Positions 6,958 to 12,938 of a DNA stretch of 12,938 nucleotides are shown here, in pieces. Origin of the DNA: UBA1402 sp964488495 (lineage in GTDB: Bacteria > Bacteroidota > Bacteroidia > Bacteroidales > UBA1402); the NCBI GenBank assembly GCA_964488495.1, contig CAZAUQ010000055.1:1-12938 (forward strand), read 5' to 3'. The position numbers were made by a program, and so were the translations under genes. Position 1 is the first letter of the stretch. The number at the start of each line of letters is the position of its first letter. The notes below the pieces were generated by a model. The model was not told where the DNA came from. It ran no database searches and was given only the letters and a program-made list of their open reading frames with translations.

Positions 6958-8328
6958 TTATCTTATAAATTTAAGGCATGTTGAAACACCTGTTTTATCC
7001 GTGACTTTTAAGAGATATTCCCCTTTATCGAGTGATTGAATACTCAGGGTAACTTTATCCACTGCATGAATTTGTTCAGCCTGCAATACGATTCCGTTAA
7101 TTCCAAGTATTTCGAGTTTTTCAAAGCCTTGCAATCCTTCGATGGTAATCTGATTCGATGAGGGATTTGGATAAATCTTCAGTGCCGGATTTGCGACAGA
7201 AGGGACATCGGTGCTCAGGTTTGGTTTCCAGAAGTTCCCGGTCAGGACATGCAAATAAATCAAACGCAAATAAAAAACATAGTAATTACTTTCGTTTAGT
7301 TTAGTGATTCTGGTACTGAACGTATCTGTTACGGCTTGACTGTTGCACATGGCACCGACAGCGAAAGCACCGACAAAAGCACTGTTATTGTATGCGCCTA
7401 TAGGAGTGCCATCGAGAGTATAGCCATCTACAATATTCGCAGCACCTTTGCCATTCGCCCAATTGGTGATTCTGGCACACCATTGCTGCGCTTCTGAGTT
7501 ACCGTTCCACAGGTAATCGAGTGCTATTCGCCACGGAACACGACAGGCATCGAACTTGTAATTCCAGCTTCTGGAGAAATCTGCATGACCACCCGCAACA
7601 GTTTGCCAGTCGGGAACCAGACCCGTTGTCGGATTCATAGCCCTATTTAAAAGTGTATAGGTGTCATCTGCAAGAGCTGACCAGGTGTTATCGCCGGTTA
7701 GCTGTGCAAAAATCCGAAAAAAGGCAGGCGTATAATGCGATATACTGGTTTCGTTGCATCCTCCGTATCCATAACCGGGTTTGAGTACATATGTACCCGC
7801 ACAGTTTGTTAATACGCTGTTTTTAAGTGTTCCGATGATTGTTTTGGCTTCTTCCAAATAGTTGTTTTTGTATTGTTCTTTCCATTGTTCGTGCGCAACA
7901 ATAAGCGAGAAAGCCACATCGATGTCCGCATCACTTGAACTTCCTGAAGAAACGATTCCCTCGCAGCTTACCTTCCAGGCCATCATATTATTCGCCGCAG
8001 AACTGCGTTTTAATTTATAGAAATTCAACAACTTATCGTAAGTTGTTTTGTCTCCCTGATAGGCCGCAACAAGCATGCAATAACCCACAGACTCGCTATA
8101 GGTACAATCTTTGGTATCCGCTGTGGGTCTGATGTCACCACCACATTCTACCAGAAAAGAAGTCATTAACTTGTTGTACTCCTTACAGGCCAGGTCGGAA
8201 TTCAGGCTTGTCGGTTTGTAACCATAAGGATAAGTCACATTCTGAGGAAATGGCTTTGATTGCCCTGCGATGTTGATGCTACAGAAAGCGAACAGACAAA
8301 AGATTGCTGATCTGGTAATTGTTTTCAT
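6958..8328 (-). CDS. Secreted glycoside hydrolase family 8 enzyme with T9SS sorting domain
   Basis: A 456-residue protein with a signal peptide at residues 1-22 (cleavage near NIAGQ), a GH8 (alpha/alpha)6-barrel catalytic domain at about 30-368, and a C-terminal T9SS type A sorting domain at about 383-456 (LKIYPNPSSNQITIEG, ending LKFIR). Glu79 in TYSESVGYCM matches the GH8 general acid, Asp135/Asp137 in SSSDADIDVAFSL match the DADLD block, and Asp260 in FDACRVPWRIALDY fits the base position. GH8 enzymes cleave beta-1,4-linked polymers such as cellulose, xylan, chitosan or mixed-linkage glucan; the substrate cannot be chosen from this sequence. The sorting domain implies T9SS export across the outer membrane, either released or anchored to the surface. 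It starts a tight run with the PAQR and phosphoesterase genes and lies 23 bases after the GNAT gene. No SusC/SusD pair is nearby. Confidence 0.93.
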   Translation of the reverse strand: MKTITRSAIFCLFAFCSINIAGQSKPFPQNVTYPYGYKPTSLNSDLACKEYNKLMTSFLVECGGDIRPTADTKDCTYSESVGYCMLVAAYQGDKTTYDKLLNFYKLKRSSAANNMMAWKVSCEGIVSSGSSSDADIDVAFSLIVAHEQWKEQYKNNYLEEAKTIIGTLKNSVLTNCAGTYVLKPGYGYGGCNETSISHYTPAFFRIFAQLTGDNTWSALADDTYTLLNRAMNPTTGLVPDWQTVAGGHADFSRSWNYKFDACRVPWRIALDYLWNGNSEAQQWCARITNWANGKGAANIVDGYTLDGTPIGAYNNSAFVGAFAVGAMCNSQAVTDTFSTRITKLNESNYYVFYLRLIYLHVLTGNFWKPNLSTDVPSVANPALKIYPNPSSNQITIEGLQGFEKLEILGINGIVLQAEQIHAVDKVTLSIQSLDKGEYLLKVTDKTGVSTCLKFIR

Positions 8329-8351
8329 ACTTCAGTTAATATTTTAAGTTG

Positions 8352-8801
8352 TTACTGATGAAGATCCTTTTTAAGATAAATCATATCCATTAGTTGTATG
8401 CCGTCCTCGAACATTGGATGATCGTAATGGTCGGTGAAAAAATTCTTTATCCGATGCGACTTCTCAAATCCACAGCTTTCATAAAACGACAAGATAGCCG
8501 GCGTTTCGCCTGTCCCTACTAGCATGGTTTTGAAGTCGTTTTTGTAGAAACCGGAAATGTAACGAATCAATGCCCTGCCGTAGCCTTTGCCTTGATATCG
8601 CTCGTATGTCGCTATGTTTTTTAACTCACAGGTTTCGCTATTGATCGGCAGCACAACACAAACACTTTTCAAATCATCGTCATACAAAGCAAACAAGTCT
8701 CCTCCTGGCAAATACATATCAATCATGTTTTCCTGCTCGTCTGCCAACAGCAACAAGTCAAGGAATTGCTTCTTGTTTTCGGTAATTTTTTCTATTCTCA
8801 C
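8352..8801 (-). CDS. GNAT family N-acetyltransferase
   Basis: A 149-residue cytoplasmic protein of normal single-domain GNAT length. The acetyl-CoA-binding motif A is plain at residues 68-79, with YQGKGYGRALIR giving the Q-x-x-G-x-G signature after the beta-4 strand ELKNIATYERY. Motif B is seen as ILSFYESCGFEKSHR near residues 103-117. The acceptor substrate is unknown. The N-terminal block MIDMYLPGGDLFALYDDD resembles the YvbK-like small-molecule acetyltransferases, a resemblance from memory only. It follows the serine hydrolase gene after 40 bases and precedes the GH8 gene by 23, so it may share a transcript with either. No -7 box was found just upstream of it. Confidence 0.9.
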   Translation of the reverse strand: MRIEKITENKKQFLDLLLLADEQENMIDMYLPGGDLFALYDDDLKSVCVVLPINSETCELKNIATYERYQGKGYGRALIRYISGFYKNDFKTMLVGTGETPAILSFYESCGFEKSHRIKNFFTDHYDHPMFEDGIQLMDMIYLKKDLHQ

Positions 8802-8841
8802 TTTATATATTGGTTATTTGAAAAACTATACTGCCAATAAT

Positions 8842-10083
8842 CTAATCAGCACTATTTCTTATCAAGGCCTTGGTCTCATAGCAAAGATTTTGCAAAAGTT
8901 GCCTGACTTGCTGTTCAATGCCCGGTACACCCTGATCAAAATTCCAGGCATTGGTAAAAGCCACCACTGTGAAATCCATTTCCGGATCACAAACCATTAT
9001 GGAAAGATAGCCGGCAATCGCACCCGTATGTCCGAATCCCAACATATTCATATACCTGAGCCCACAAGCATAGCCATCAGCCACATCGTCACTCAAAGGG
9101 AGATAATGCATCATCAGCGAATACACCGTATGATAATCCAGCACCCCCTGCCCCGCAAACAAATCACTCAGAAACAAGGCAAGATCATCCGGGCTGGTAA
9201 TTAAATTTCCTTCAGCCACAGTAGCAGAAACATTACTCAGGCTACAATCATAAAGCTCGTTGTTGTACATAACCCAACCCGGAGCATAAGGTTCGGGTAA
9301 GCTCCAGTCGGATCCAAGCACAGGAAAACTCGTGTTTGCCAAGCCCATTGGTAATACCACCTTTTCCATTAAATAGTTTTGGTAACTGGTATTGGCTACC
9401 CGCTCAATAATTTTACCAAGGATTGAATAACCGGTATTTGAATAATGATAAGCGTTGCCCGGTTCAAAATAGGAAATCCCCGTTTCGGACAAGACCTGAA
9501 TCAGCTCATCAAAAGTAAAAGTGTGCAAGGAGTCGATTTCTGTTTGATAATCAACATAATTGTAGCCTTTGTATGGCACAGACGCGGATATGGTATCCGG
9601 AACAGGGTCGTTCACCAAATCGAAAACTCCTGCCCTGTGTTTCAATAAATCCAATAGGCTGATAGATTCTTTATACGGAATATCGTAAGCCGGATCAGCG
9701 GGCAGATATGGTTTTGTTGTTCCGGGAATAGTGTCAGTAATCAGGTGATTGATATTTAGTTTTCCCTCTTGATGCAGTAATAATATTGCCGTGGAGGTAA
9801 AAGTTTTAGTAATGCTGGCAGCCCTGAAATGGATTTTTCCCGAAACCGCCTCTCCCATGCCCGAAGAAACGAAAAAAGAATTTCCCTGTTGAATTACTTT
9901 CATGGCGAGGCCACCGGGATAATCGGGAACATCCGTTTTATAAGCCACCAGGGCAGAATCAAGCAGTTGTTGCATATCCGCTTGCAACTCTTTCTTACAA
10001 TCCGGGATCTCCTCTTTACCATCACAGGCAGTGAACAAAACCACCAGCGCTGCCAAACAAATAATACTTAGTCTTGCTTTCAT
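8842..10083 (-). CDS. Lipoprotein serine hydrolase, class C beta-lactamase/PBP fold
   Basis: The protein has 413 residues from the preferred ATG at 10083; an in-frame ATG at 10095 would add only four residues before the same signal peptide. The lipobox is LFTAC with Cys20 lipidated (numbering from 10083), so it is anchored to a membrane, facing the periplasm or outside. The three active-site elements of the serine beta-lactamase/D-alanyl-D-alanine carboxypeptidase clan are in order: S-x-x-K as SITK (Ser90, Lys93) in HFRAASITKTFTS, Y-x-N as YSN (Tyr214, Asn216) in YHYSNTGYSILG, and HTG (His352) in GFGHTGAIAGY, standing for KTG. HTG is usual in the esterase and peptidase side of the family. It may hydrolyse peptides, esters or peptidoglycan stem peptides; beta-lactamase activity cannot be concluded. 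It follows the terminator-like repeat at 10134-10153. Confidence 0.92.
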   Translation of the reverse strand: MKARLSIICLAALVVLFTACDGKEEIPDCKKELQADMQQLLDSALVAYKTDVPDYPGGLAMKVIQQGNSFFVSSGMGEAVSGKIHFRAASITKTFTSTAILLLHQEGKLNINHLITDTIPGTTKPYLPADPAYDIPYKESISLLDLLKHRAGVFDLVNDPVPDTISASVPYKGYNYVDYQTEIDSLHTFTFDELIQVLSETGISYFEPGNAYHYSNTGYSILGKIIERVANTSYQNYLMEKVVLPMGLANTSFPVLGSDWSLPEPYAPGWVMYNNELYDCSLSNVSATVAEGNLITSPDDLALFLSDLFAGQGVLDYHTVYSLMMHYLPLSDDVADGYACGLRYMNMLGFGHTGAIAGYLSIMVCDPEMDFTVVAFTNAWNFDQGVPGIEQQVRQLLQNLCYETKALIRNSAD

Positions 10084-10129
10084 ATGCTGTCTCATTCCAT
10101 TCTCAACGGTTGTTTGCCATACAAAAATC

Positions 10130-10137
10130 CAAAATTA
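10130..10137 (-). promoter_or_regulatory. Candidate -7 box upstream of the serine hydrolase gene
   Basis: TAATTTTG, read on the minus strand, matches the Bacteroidota -7 box TAnnTTTG. It lies 46 bases before the ATG at 10083. No TTTG or TTG sits at the normal distance upstream: the nearest TTG is 25 bases away. The box also overlaps the arm of an inverted repeat. Support is therefore limited to one element. Confidence 0.35.
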
Positions 10138-10153
10138 GTTTAATTCAACTAAT
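10134..10153 (-). terminator. AT-rich hairpin ending the YdeI-family gene
   Basis: A perfect 7-base inverted repeat (ATTAGTT and AACTAAT) with a 6-base loop overlaps the stop codon of the YdeI-family gene. On the minus strand it is followed by TTTGGATTTTTGT. The arrangement of a stem then a T-rich tract suits an intrinsic terminator. The stem is AT-rich and weak, so it would probably be leaky. Confidence 0.4.
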
Positions 10154-10706
10154 AGTACTTTTCAATTCCTCCAAATCCTGCTATTAATTTATTTTCTTTT
10201 GTTTTGTTTATAAAATGGTTCAATCTCTTCTCAAATTCTTCTGGCCGCCTTCTGGCCGCCTCAATGTACGCAATACGAATTCGTTTATAGGTATCAGAAA
10301 ACTGTTGATAGTTGTTCCATACCACGGCATTTTTTTTCAACCTGTCCATTATATCCTTTGGAAAAAGGAAAGGTTCCGACAAAATAAGTTGAATTTTATC
10401 CTCCAATGCAGGGTGTATCCTTTTATTTTCCAACAGTCGTTTCAGTCTTTCTTTGTTGGCCTGTGAATAGGTGCTTTGGGGCTTTCTGGGGCTGAATCGC
10501 TGAATTTTATTGTCTTTGTCTAAGGTCTTTATCGTGCTGTCAATCCAGCCGAAACAAAGAGCCTCTTCAACAGCGTCGTTGTAGGTAATACGCTTTTTAC
10601 CTGAAGATTTATTGGGGAATACAAACCAAATTTCGTCAGCGGTTTCAAAGTTTTCAGCCAACCACTTTCGCCATTGTTGACGATCTTCAAATGTAAAAAA
10701 TGCCAT
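10149..10706 (-). CDS. YdeI/OmpD-associated family protein (bacteriocin-protection family)
   Basis: A 185-residue cytoplasmic protein without signal peptide. It shows the family blocks in order: the N-terminal FEDRQQWRKWLAEN helix, EIWFVFPNKSSGKKRITYNDAVEEALCFGWIDS at about 26-57 (a Gly-Trp-Ile-Asp core), RFSPRKPQSTYSQANKERL at 69-88, and a C-terminal FINKTKENKLIAGFGGIEKYY. The length is normal for the family. Pfam names this group for bacteriocin protection or OmpD association; the biochemical role is unclear, and I would not assign a reaction. Spacing is 30 bases from the SIMPL gene upstream. The ATG at 10706 is the only good start in frame. Confidence 0.88.
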   Translation of the reverse strand: MAFFTFEDRQQWRKWLAENFETADEIWFVFPNKSSGKKRITYNDAVEEALCFGWIDSTIKTLDKDNKIQRFSPRKPQSTYSQANKERLKRLLENKRIHPALEDKIQLILSEPFLFPKDIMDRLKKNAVVWNNYQQFSDTYKRIRIAYIEAARRRPEEFEKRLNHFINKTKENKLIAGFGGIEKYY

Positions 10707-10736
10707 TAGCTATATTGTGTGTTATGAGGTCGTGCA

Positions 10737-11453
10737 TTATTTTAATTCAAATCTTGCAATTATATTATATTCAAGCTTGATCTTTTCAAATTCTATGTTT
10801 GCTCCTCCAACGCCCGAGGATTTATTTAACGATGAAACACCCCTTACCTGAACCCCTGCTAATTTGCCTTGAAGAGCATTCGCAGCTTGCATATAATATG
10901 GATTCTCCTGAATCAATAAGGCTCTTCCAATATACTGATTTATCGAAGAGGCAATAGCTTTGGCTTTTTCCTGTGCAGATTTCATGGCTTCAACCTTAAC
11001 TTCGAGTTCGTATTTGTCAATTTCACTATTTTCTAGTCTATCGATTGAAATGCTCGAAATCCCGATTTTTTCAAATTCAAGAAAAACAGTCCCCGCCGTT
11101 TTTGCATCATTGACCAATAATTCATATTCCTTTATAAGTCTAATGTCTGATTTTAGAATCCAATAGTTTTGAAAATTACTAACAAAGTCTTTAATAGCGA
11201 GTTTGTTATCTACGTCAATCCCGATTTCTTTCAGTTTTTGAATCATTTTAGTTTCAACTTCAGAAAGTGTTTGATTCTTAAAATCTTTCTCGTTTATGAA
11301 AAACTTTAGATAAATCTTGTCGGGGGCGACTTCTTTGTCAGCATGTCCGGTTACTTCAATGTAATTCTGGTCAATGAAATTCTTCCCGGCTTCTTGTCCG
11401 TATACAGTCAAGATTGCAATTGTCAGGATTAATGTTGAAATCAGTTTTTTCAT
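10737..11453 (-). CDS. Exported SIMPL-domain (DUF541) protein
   Basis: The protein has 238 residues from the preferred ATG at 11453; a further ATG at 11477 would add eight residues before the signal peptide. Residues 1-19 are a signal sequence (MKKLISTLILTIAILTVYG). The mature part has the SIMPL/DUF541 order: N-terminal strand IEVTGHADKEVAPDKIYLKFFI (about 32-53), the central YELLVNDAKTAGTVFLEFEKIGISSISI, and the helix EAMKSAQEKAKAIASSI. It ends with the strand EFEKIKLEYNIIARFELK. Family members such as E. coli YggE and Brucella BP26 are periplasmic or envelope proteins that oligomerise; their role is poorly known. Residues 192-210 contain an unusual NALQGKLAGVQVRGVSSLN stretch that resembles the plug signature of SusC-type receptors. 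No enzyme motif is present. Confidence 0.87.
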   Translation of the reverse strand: MKKLISTLILTIAILTVYGQEAGKNFIDQNYIEVTGHADKEVAPDKIYLKFFINEKDFKNQTLSEVETKMIQKLKEIGIDVDNKLAIKDFVSNFQNYWILKSDIRLIKEYELLVNDAKTAGTVFLEFEKIGISSISIDRLENSEIDKYELEVKVEAMKSAQEKAKAIASSINQYIGRALLIQENPYYMQAANALQGKLAGVQVRGVSSLNKSSGVGGANIEFEKIKLEYNIIARFELK

Positions 11454-11507
11454 GGTTTTTTCGATTAATAAGTTCATTTATGGTTCATAGAATTCTTCAT
11501 TTATTTA

Positions 11508-11531
11508 CGGTAGGCGGTATAAAACCTGCCG
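11508..11531 (-). repeat. GC-rich imperfect inverted repeat downstream of the nucleotidyltransferase gene
   Basis: Arms of seven bases (CGGCAGG and CCTACCG on the minus strand, one mismatch) enclose a 10-base loop. The stretch from about 11508 to 11543 is markedly GC-rich within AT-rich surroundings. It is followed on the minus strand by TAAATAAATG, not a T-tract, so a classical intrinsic terminator is unlikely. It could instead be an mRNA-end structure or a remnant of a mobile repeat. Confidence 0.4.
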
Positions 11532-11566
11532 GATTGCGGGGCCTTTTAAAATTTATATCCAATCTT

Positions 11567-12169
11567 TTATATTTCCACATCTGGTTCCCATAGTGAAATA
11601 GCAACTTCTTTTTTATTCCTGTGCCAGGTCTTAAAATCCTCATAAGATTCAATTCCCTCGCCAATTACAGCCTGATAAATGTCTATCCCGATGAATTTTT
11701 CTTTTTGTTGTTCACTTTCCCACTTAATTTTCAAAATGGTTTGTCTTTGTGTTTCGTTCAAAACCGATTTTATCTTTTCTGTTACACGCTCAATCACACC
11801 GGCGTATGCCGATTCATTCTTAATGTGCATAATATCAATAGTCCAAATGCGTTCGTGTGTTTCTTCGTACCGCAAATGCCACTCCAAACACATATCTTCT
11901 GCGTCCAACAGGTTTTTGTAGGTGACTTCTTTTATTTTCGGGTTTAGACTGATTCGAGATATTGCGGTAAAGCTTTTTTCAATTGAGAAGTTATTTGAAT
12001 AGGTGTGGAAATCAATGTCTAATTTATTCATCAAAAGACCCGAACTCACAGAACCAACCAAATTACATGTTGAGTCTAGACTCTCCCAAATTTCCTGAAT
12101 TTTCAATTCGGATATAATTTCTCTCGCCTTTTCTAAGTTTTTCCTGGAGATACTTTCCAACTTTTCCAT
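11567..12169 (-). CDS. Pol-beta-type nucleotidyltransferase-fold protein
   Basis: A 200-residue cytoplasmic protein. The nucleotidyltransferase signature is visible: Gly39-Ser40 in LVGSVSSGL, then Asp51-Ile52-Asp53 in NKLDIDFHTYS, with a spacing that fits GS-x(n)-DxD. A third carboxylate, Asp112 in RIWTIDIMHI, lies where the last metal ligand of the fold is expected. All three acidic positions are present, so an active enzyme is plausible. The C-terminal half is mostly helical (ERVTEKIKSVLNETQRQTIL; DIYQAVIGEGIESYEDFKTWH) and would carry substrate specificity. Relatives with this signature modify RNA, proteins or antibiotics, or act as antitoxins; none can be chosen here, and no HEPN or similar toxin partner is adjacent. 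It starts 120 bases after the metallo-beta-lactamase stop. Confidence 0.72.
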   Translation of the reverse strand: MEKLESISRKNLEKAREIISELKIQEIWESLDSTCNLVGSVSSGLLMNKLDIDFHTYSNNFSIEKSFTAISRISLNPKIKEVTYKNLLDAEDMCLEWHLRYEETHERIWTIDIMHIKNESAYAGVIERVTEKIKSVLNETQRQTILKIKWESEQQKEKFIGIDIYQAVIGEGIESYEDFKTWHRNKKEVAISLWEPDVEI

Positions 12170-12196
12170 ACTGTCTTTATCTTCTTTTGTTTATAC

Positions 12197-12227
12197 ACGT
12201 TGTCGCCAAAGCATTACTGCTAACGTT
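12197..12227 (-). repeat. Short imperfect palindrome in the spacer, attC-like in appearance
   Basis: On the minus strand the stretch opens with ACGTTAGC and closes with GGCGACAACGT, so the outer ACGTT and AACGT arms pair across a centre of about 20 bases. Part of the inner stem is weak. The layout of paired GTT and AAC boundary boxes recalls integron attC sites, but the inner bases do not fit the attC consensus exactly. It lies between two unrelated genes, where such a site would be expected. Confidence 0.3.
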
Positions 12228-12289
12228 TGATTGTGCAAAGTAGTTATTTTTTCATTATCCATGTTTACCGATGATTTTCACTATTTCGT

Positions 12290-12938
12290 CTAAGGTTTTA
12301 TTGATAATTCTTTTGTGTGTTTTATCAAATCCAATCCTCCAAATTGTCCATGACCCGGAATAACAATTTTTGCTGTTGGAAATGTATTAATCAATTTGTC
12401 AATCGTTTTTGGATAGGCCATTAAATCACCATCCGCTGTATTTCCTAAATTCTTAGAGTTTATACTCTTAATCATACAACCTGCAAACAGAATCTGCTCT
12501 GACGGAATCCAAACGACAATATTATCCAACGAATGAGCTGCTCCAAAGTAAAAACATTTAATCCATTTATCGCCAAGCTGCAATTGCAGTGAATCCTTAA
12601 ATCCATGTTCAGGAATTGGCAGGTTGTTGGATTTGGCAAAATCAATGGTCAGTTGATTTGCATAAGATTCTATATATTGATTTTGCAGGAATCCTAACCC
12701 ACCCATACAGTCATTATGCCAATGATTTGGAACAAATCCTACAAGCTTTAATTTCATTGTATCTTCAATCCGGGAAACTAAATCCATTGTTAAGGAATCT
12801 GTCACAGGTGTATCAAACAGAAAAGCTTCACTCTTATTAATGAAAATCAATCCGTTTGAAGGAAATCGACCGAAATCAGGCAAATCAGAATATGAAACGT
12901 GAACATAGGCATTATCTGATAATTTAATCAACTCTATG
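12290..12938 (-). CDS. Subclass B1 metallo-beta-lactamase, CcrA/CfiA-like, 5' end outside window
   Basis: The frame is open from the stop at 12290 to the window edge. A TTG at 12931 is not the start: codons before it continue the family's strand, so the signal peptide and first residues are missing. Counting from that TTG codon as residue 1, the zinc ligands of B1 enzymes are complete: His70-x-His72 and His133 (Zn1), and Asp74, Cys152 and His194 (Zn2), in HWHNDCMGGLGFL, GAAHSLDN, FAGCMIKS and PGHGQFGG. The substrate-contacting Lys155 (after the Cys, B1 Lys224) and Asn164 (B1 Asn233) are also present. The match to CcrA/CfiA of Bacteroides as I remember it is strong through NHWHxDCxGGLG and PEHGFxDSL. 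The expected role is zinc-dependent hydrolysis of beta-lactams, probably including carbapenems, in the periplasm. It is followed by a 120-base spacer. Confidence 0.95.
   Translation of the reverse strand, partial: IELIKLSDNAYVHVSYSDLPDFGRFPSNGLIFINKSEAFLFDTPVTDSLTMDLVSRIEDTMKLKLVGFVPNHWHNDCMGGLGFLQNQYIESYANQLTIDFAKSNNLPIPEHGFKDSLQLQLGDKWIKCFYFGAAHSLDNIVVWIPSEQILFAGCMIKSINSKNLGNTADGDLMAYPKTIDKLINTFPTAKIVIPGHGQFGGLDLIKHTKELSIKP

Noticed and set aside
8842..10083. Serine beta-lactamase as resistance partner of the metallo-beta-lactamase
   Set aside because: The fold is right, but the HTG box and lipoprotein anchor are typical of generic serine hydrolases; resistance activity cannot be claimed from sequence.
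12191..12262. Small minus-strand frame of 23 codons between the metallo-beta-lactamase and nucleotidyltransferase genes
   Set aside because: It runs through the palindromic spacer repeat and has no leader or conservation evidence; a chance reading of the repeat is more likely.
12929..12931. TTG as start of the metallo-beta-lactamase
   Set aside because: The codons upstream (reading Ile-Glu) stay open and fit the family's first strand, and a periplasmic B1 enzyme needs a signal peptide, so the gene continues beyond the window.

Overview
The window looks like a chromosomal segment of a Bacteroidota (Bacteroidetes) bacterium, most likely a Bacteroidales/Marinilabiliales-type relative. The evidence is a glycoside hydrolase with a C-terminal type IX secretion (T9SS) sorting domain, a promoter with a Bacteroidota-type -7 box (TAnnTTTG), a GFCYS-repeat surface lipoprotein, PEGA and LPP20 envelope proteins, and a CcrA/CfiA-like subclass B1 metallo-beta-lactamase. 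All twelve protein genes lie on the minus strand, so transcription runs from high to low coordinates. The genes at both window edges are cut. No rRNA, tRNA, CRISPR array, transposase or integrase was seen, and no gene-free stretch is longer than about 120 bases.

In transcription order, the right part (about 12938-10149) is AT-rich and holds four unrelated accessory genes: a B1 metallo-beta-lactamase (5' end outside the window), a pol-beta-type nucleotidyltransferase, a SIMPL-domain exported protein and a YdeI/OmpD-associated-family protein. Their spacers contain short inverted repeats, and the look is cassette-like. A weak terminator overlapping a promoter-like -7 box sits at about 10130-10153.

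The middle part (10095-5145) holds a lipoprotein serine hydrolase of the class C beta-lactamase/PBP fold, a GNAT acetyltransferase, a T9SS-secreted GH8 glycosidase, a PAQR/hemolysin III membrane protein and a membrane-anchored calcineurin-like phosphoesterase with an altered metal site. The last four are separated by only 15-25 bases and are probably co-transcribed.

The left part (5113-1) is higher in GC and forms a compact operon with its own promoter at about 5106-5138. It encodes an exported LPP20-domain protein with NTF2-like domains, a protein with six PEGA repeats and a C-terminal beta-rich, outer-membrane-like domain, and a lipoprotein of repeated GFCYS modules. The last two gaps are both 11 bases. 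I read the three as parts of one outer-membrane or cell-surface assembly of unknown function; this is the best candidate here for an undescribed system. The metallo-beta-lactamase is the most confidently identified gene of clear biological consequence.
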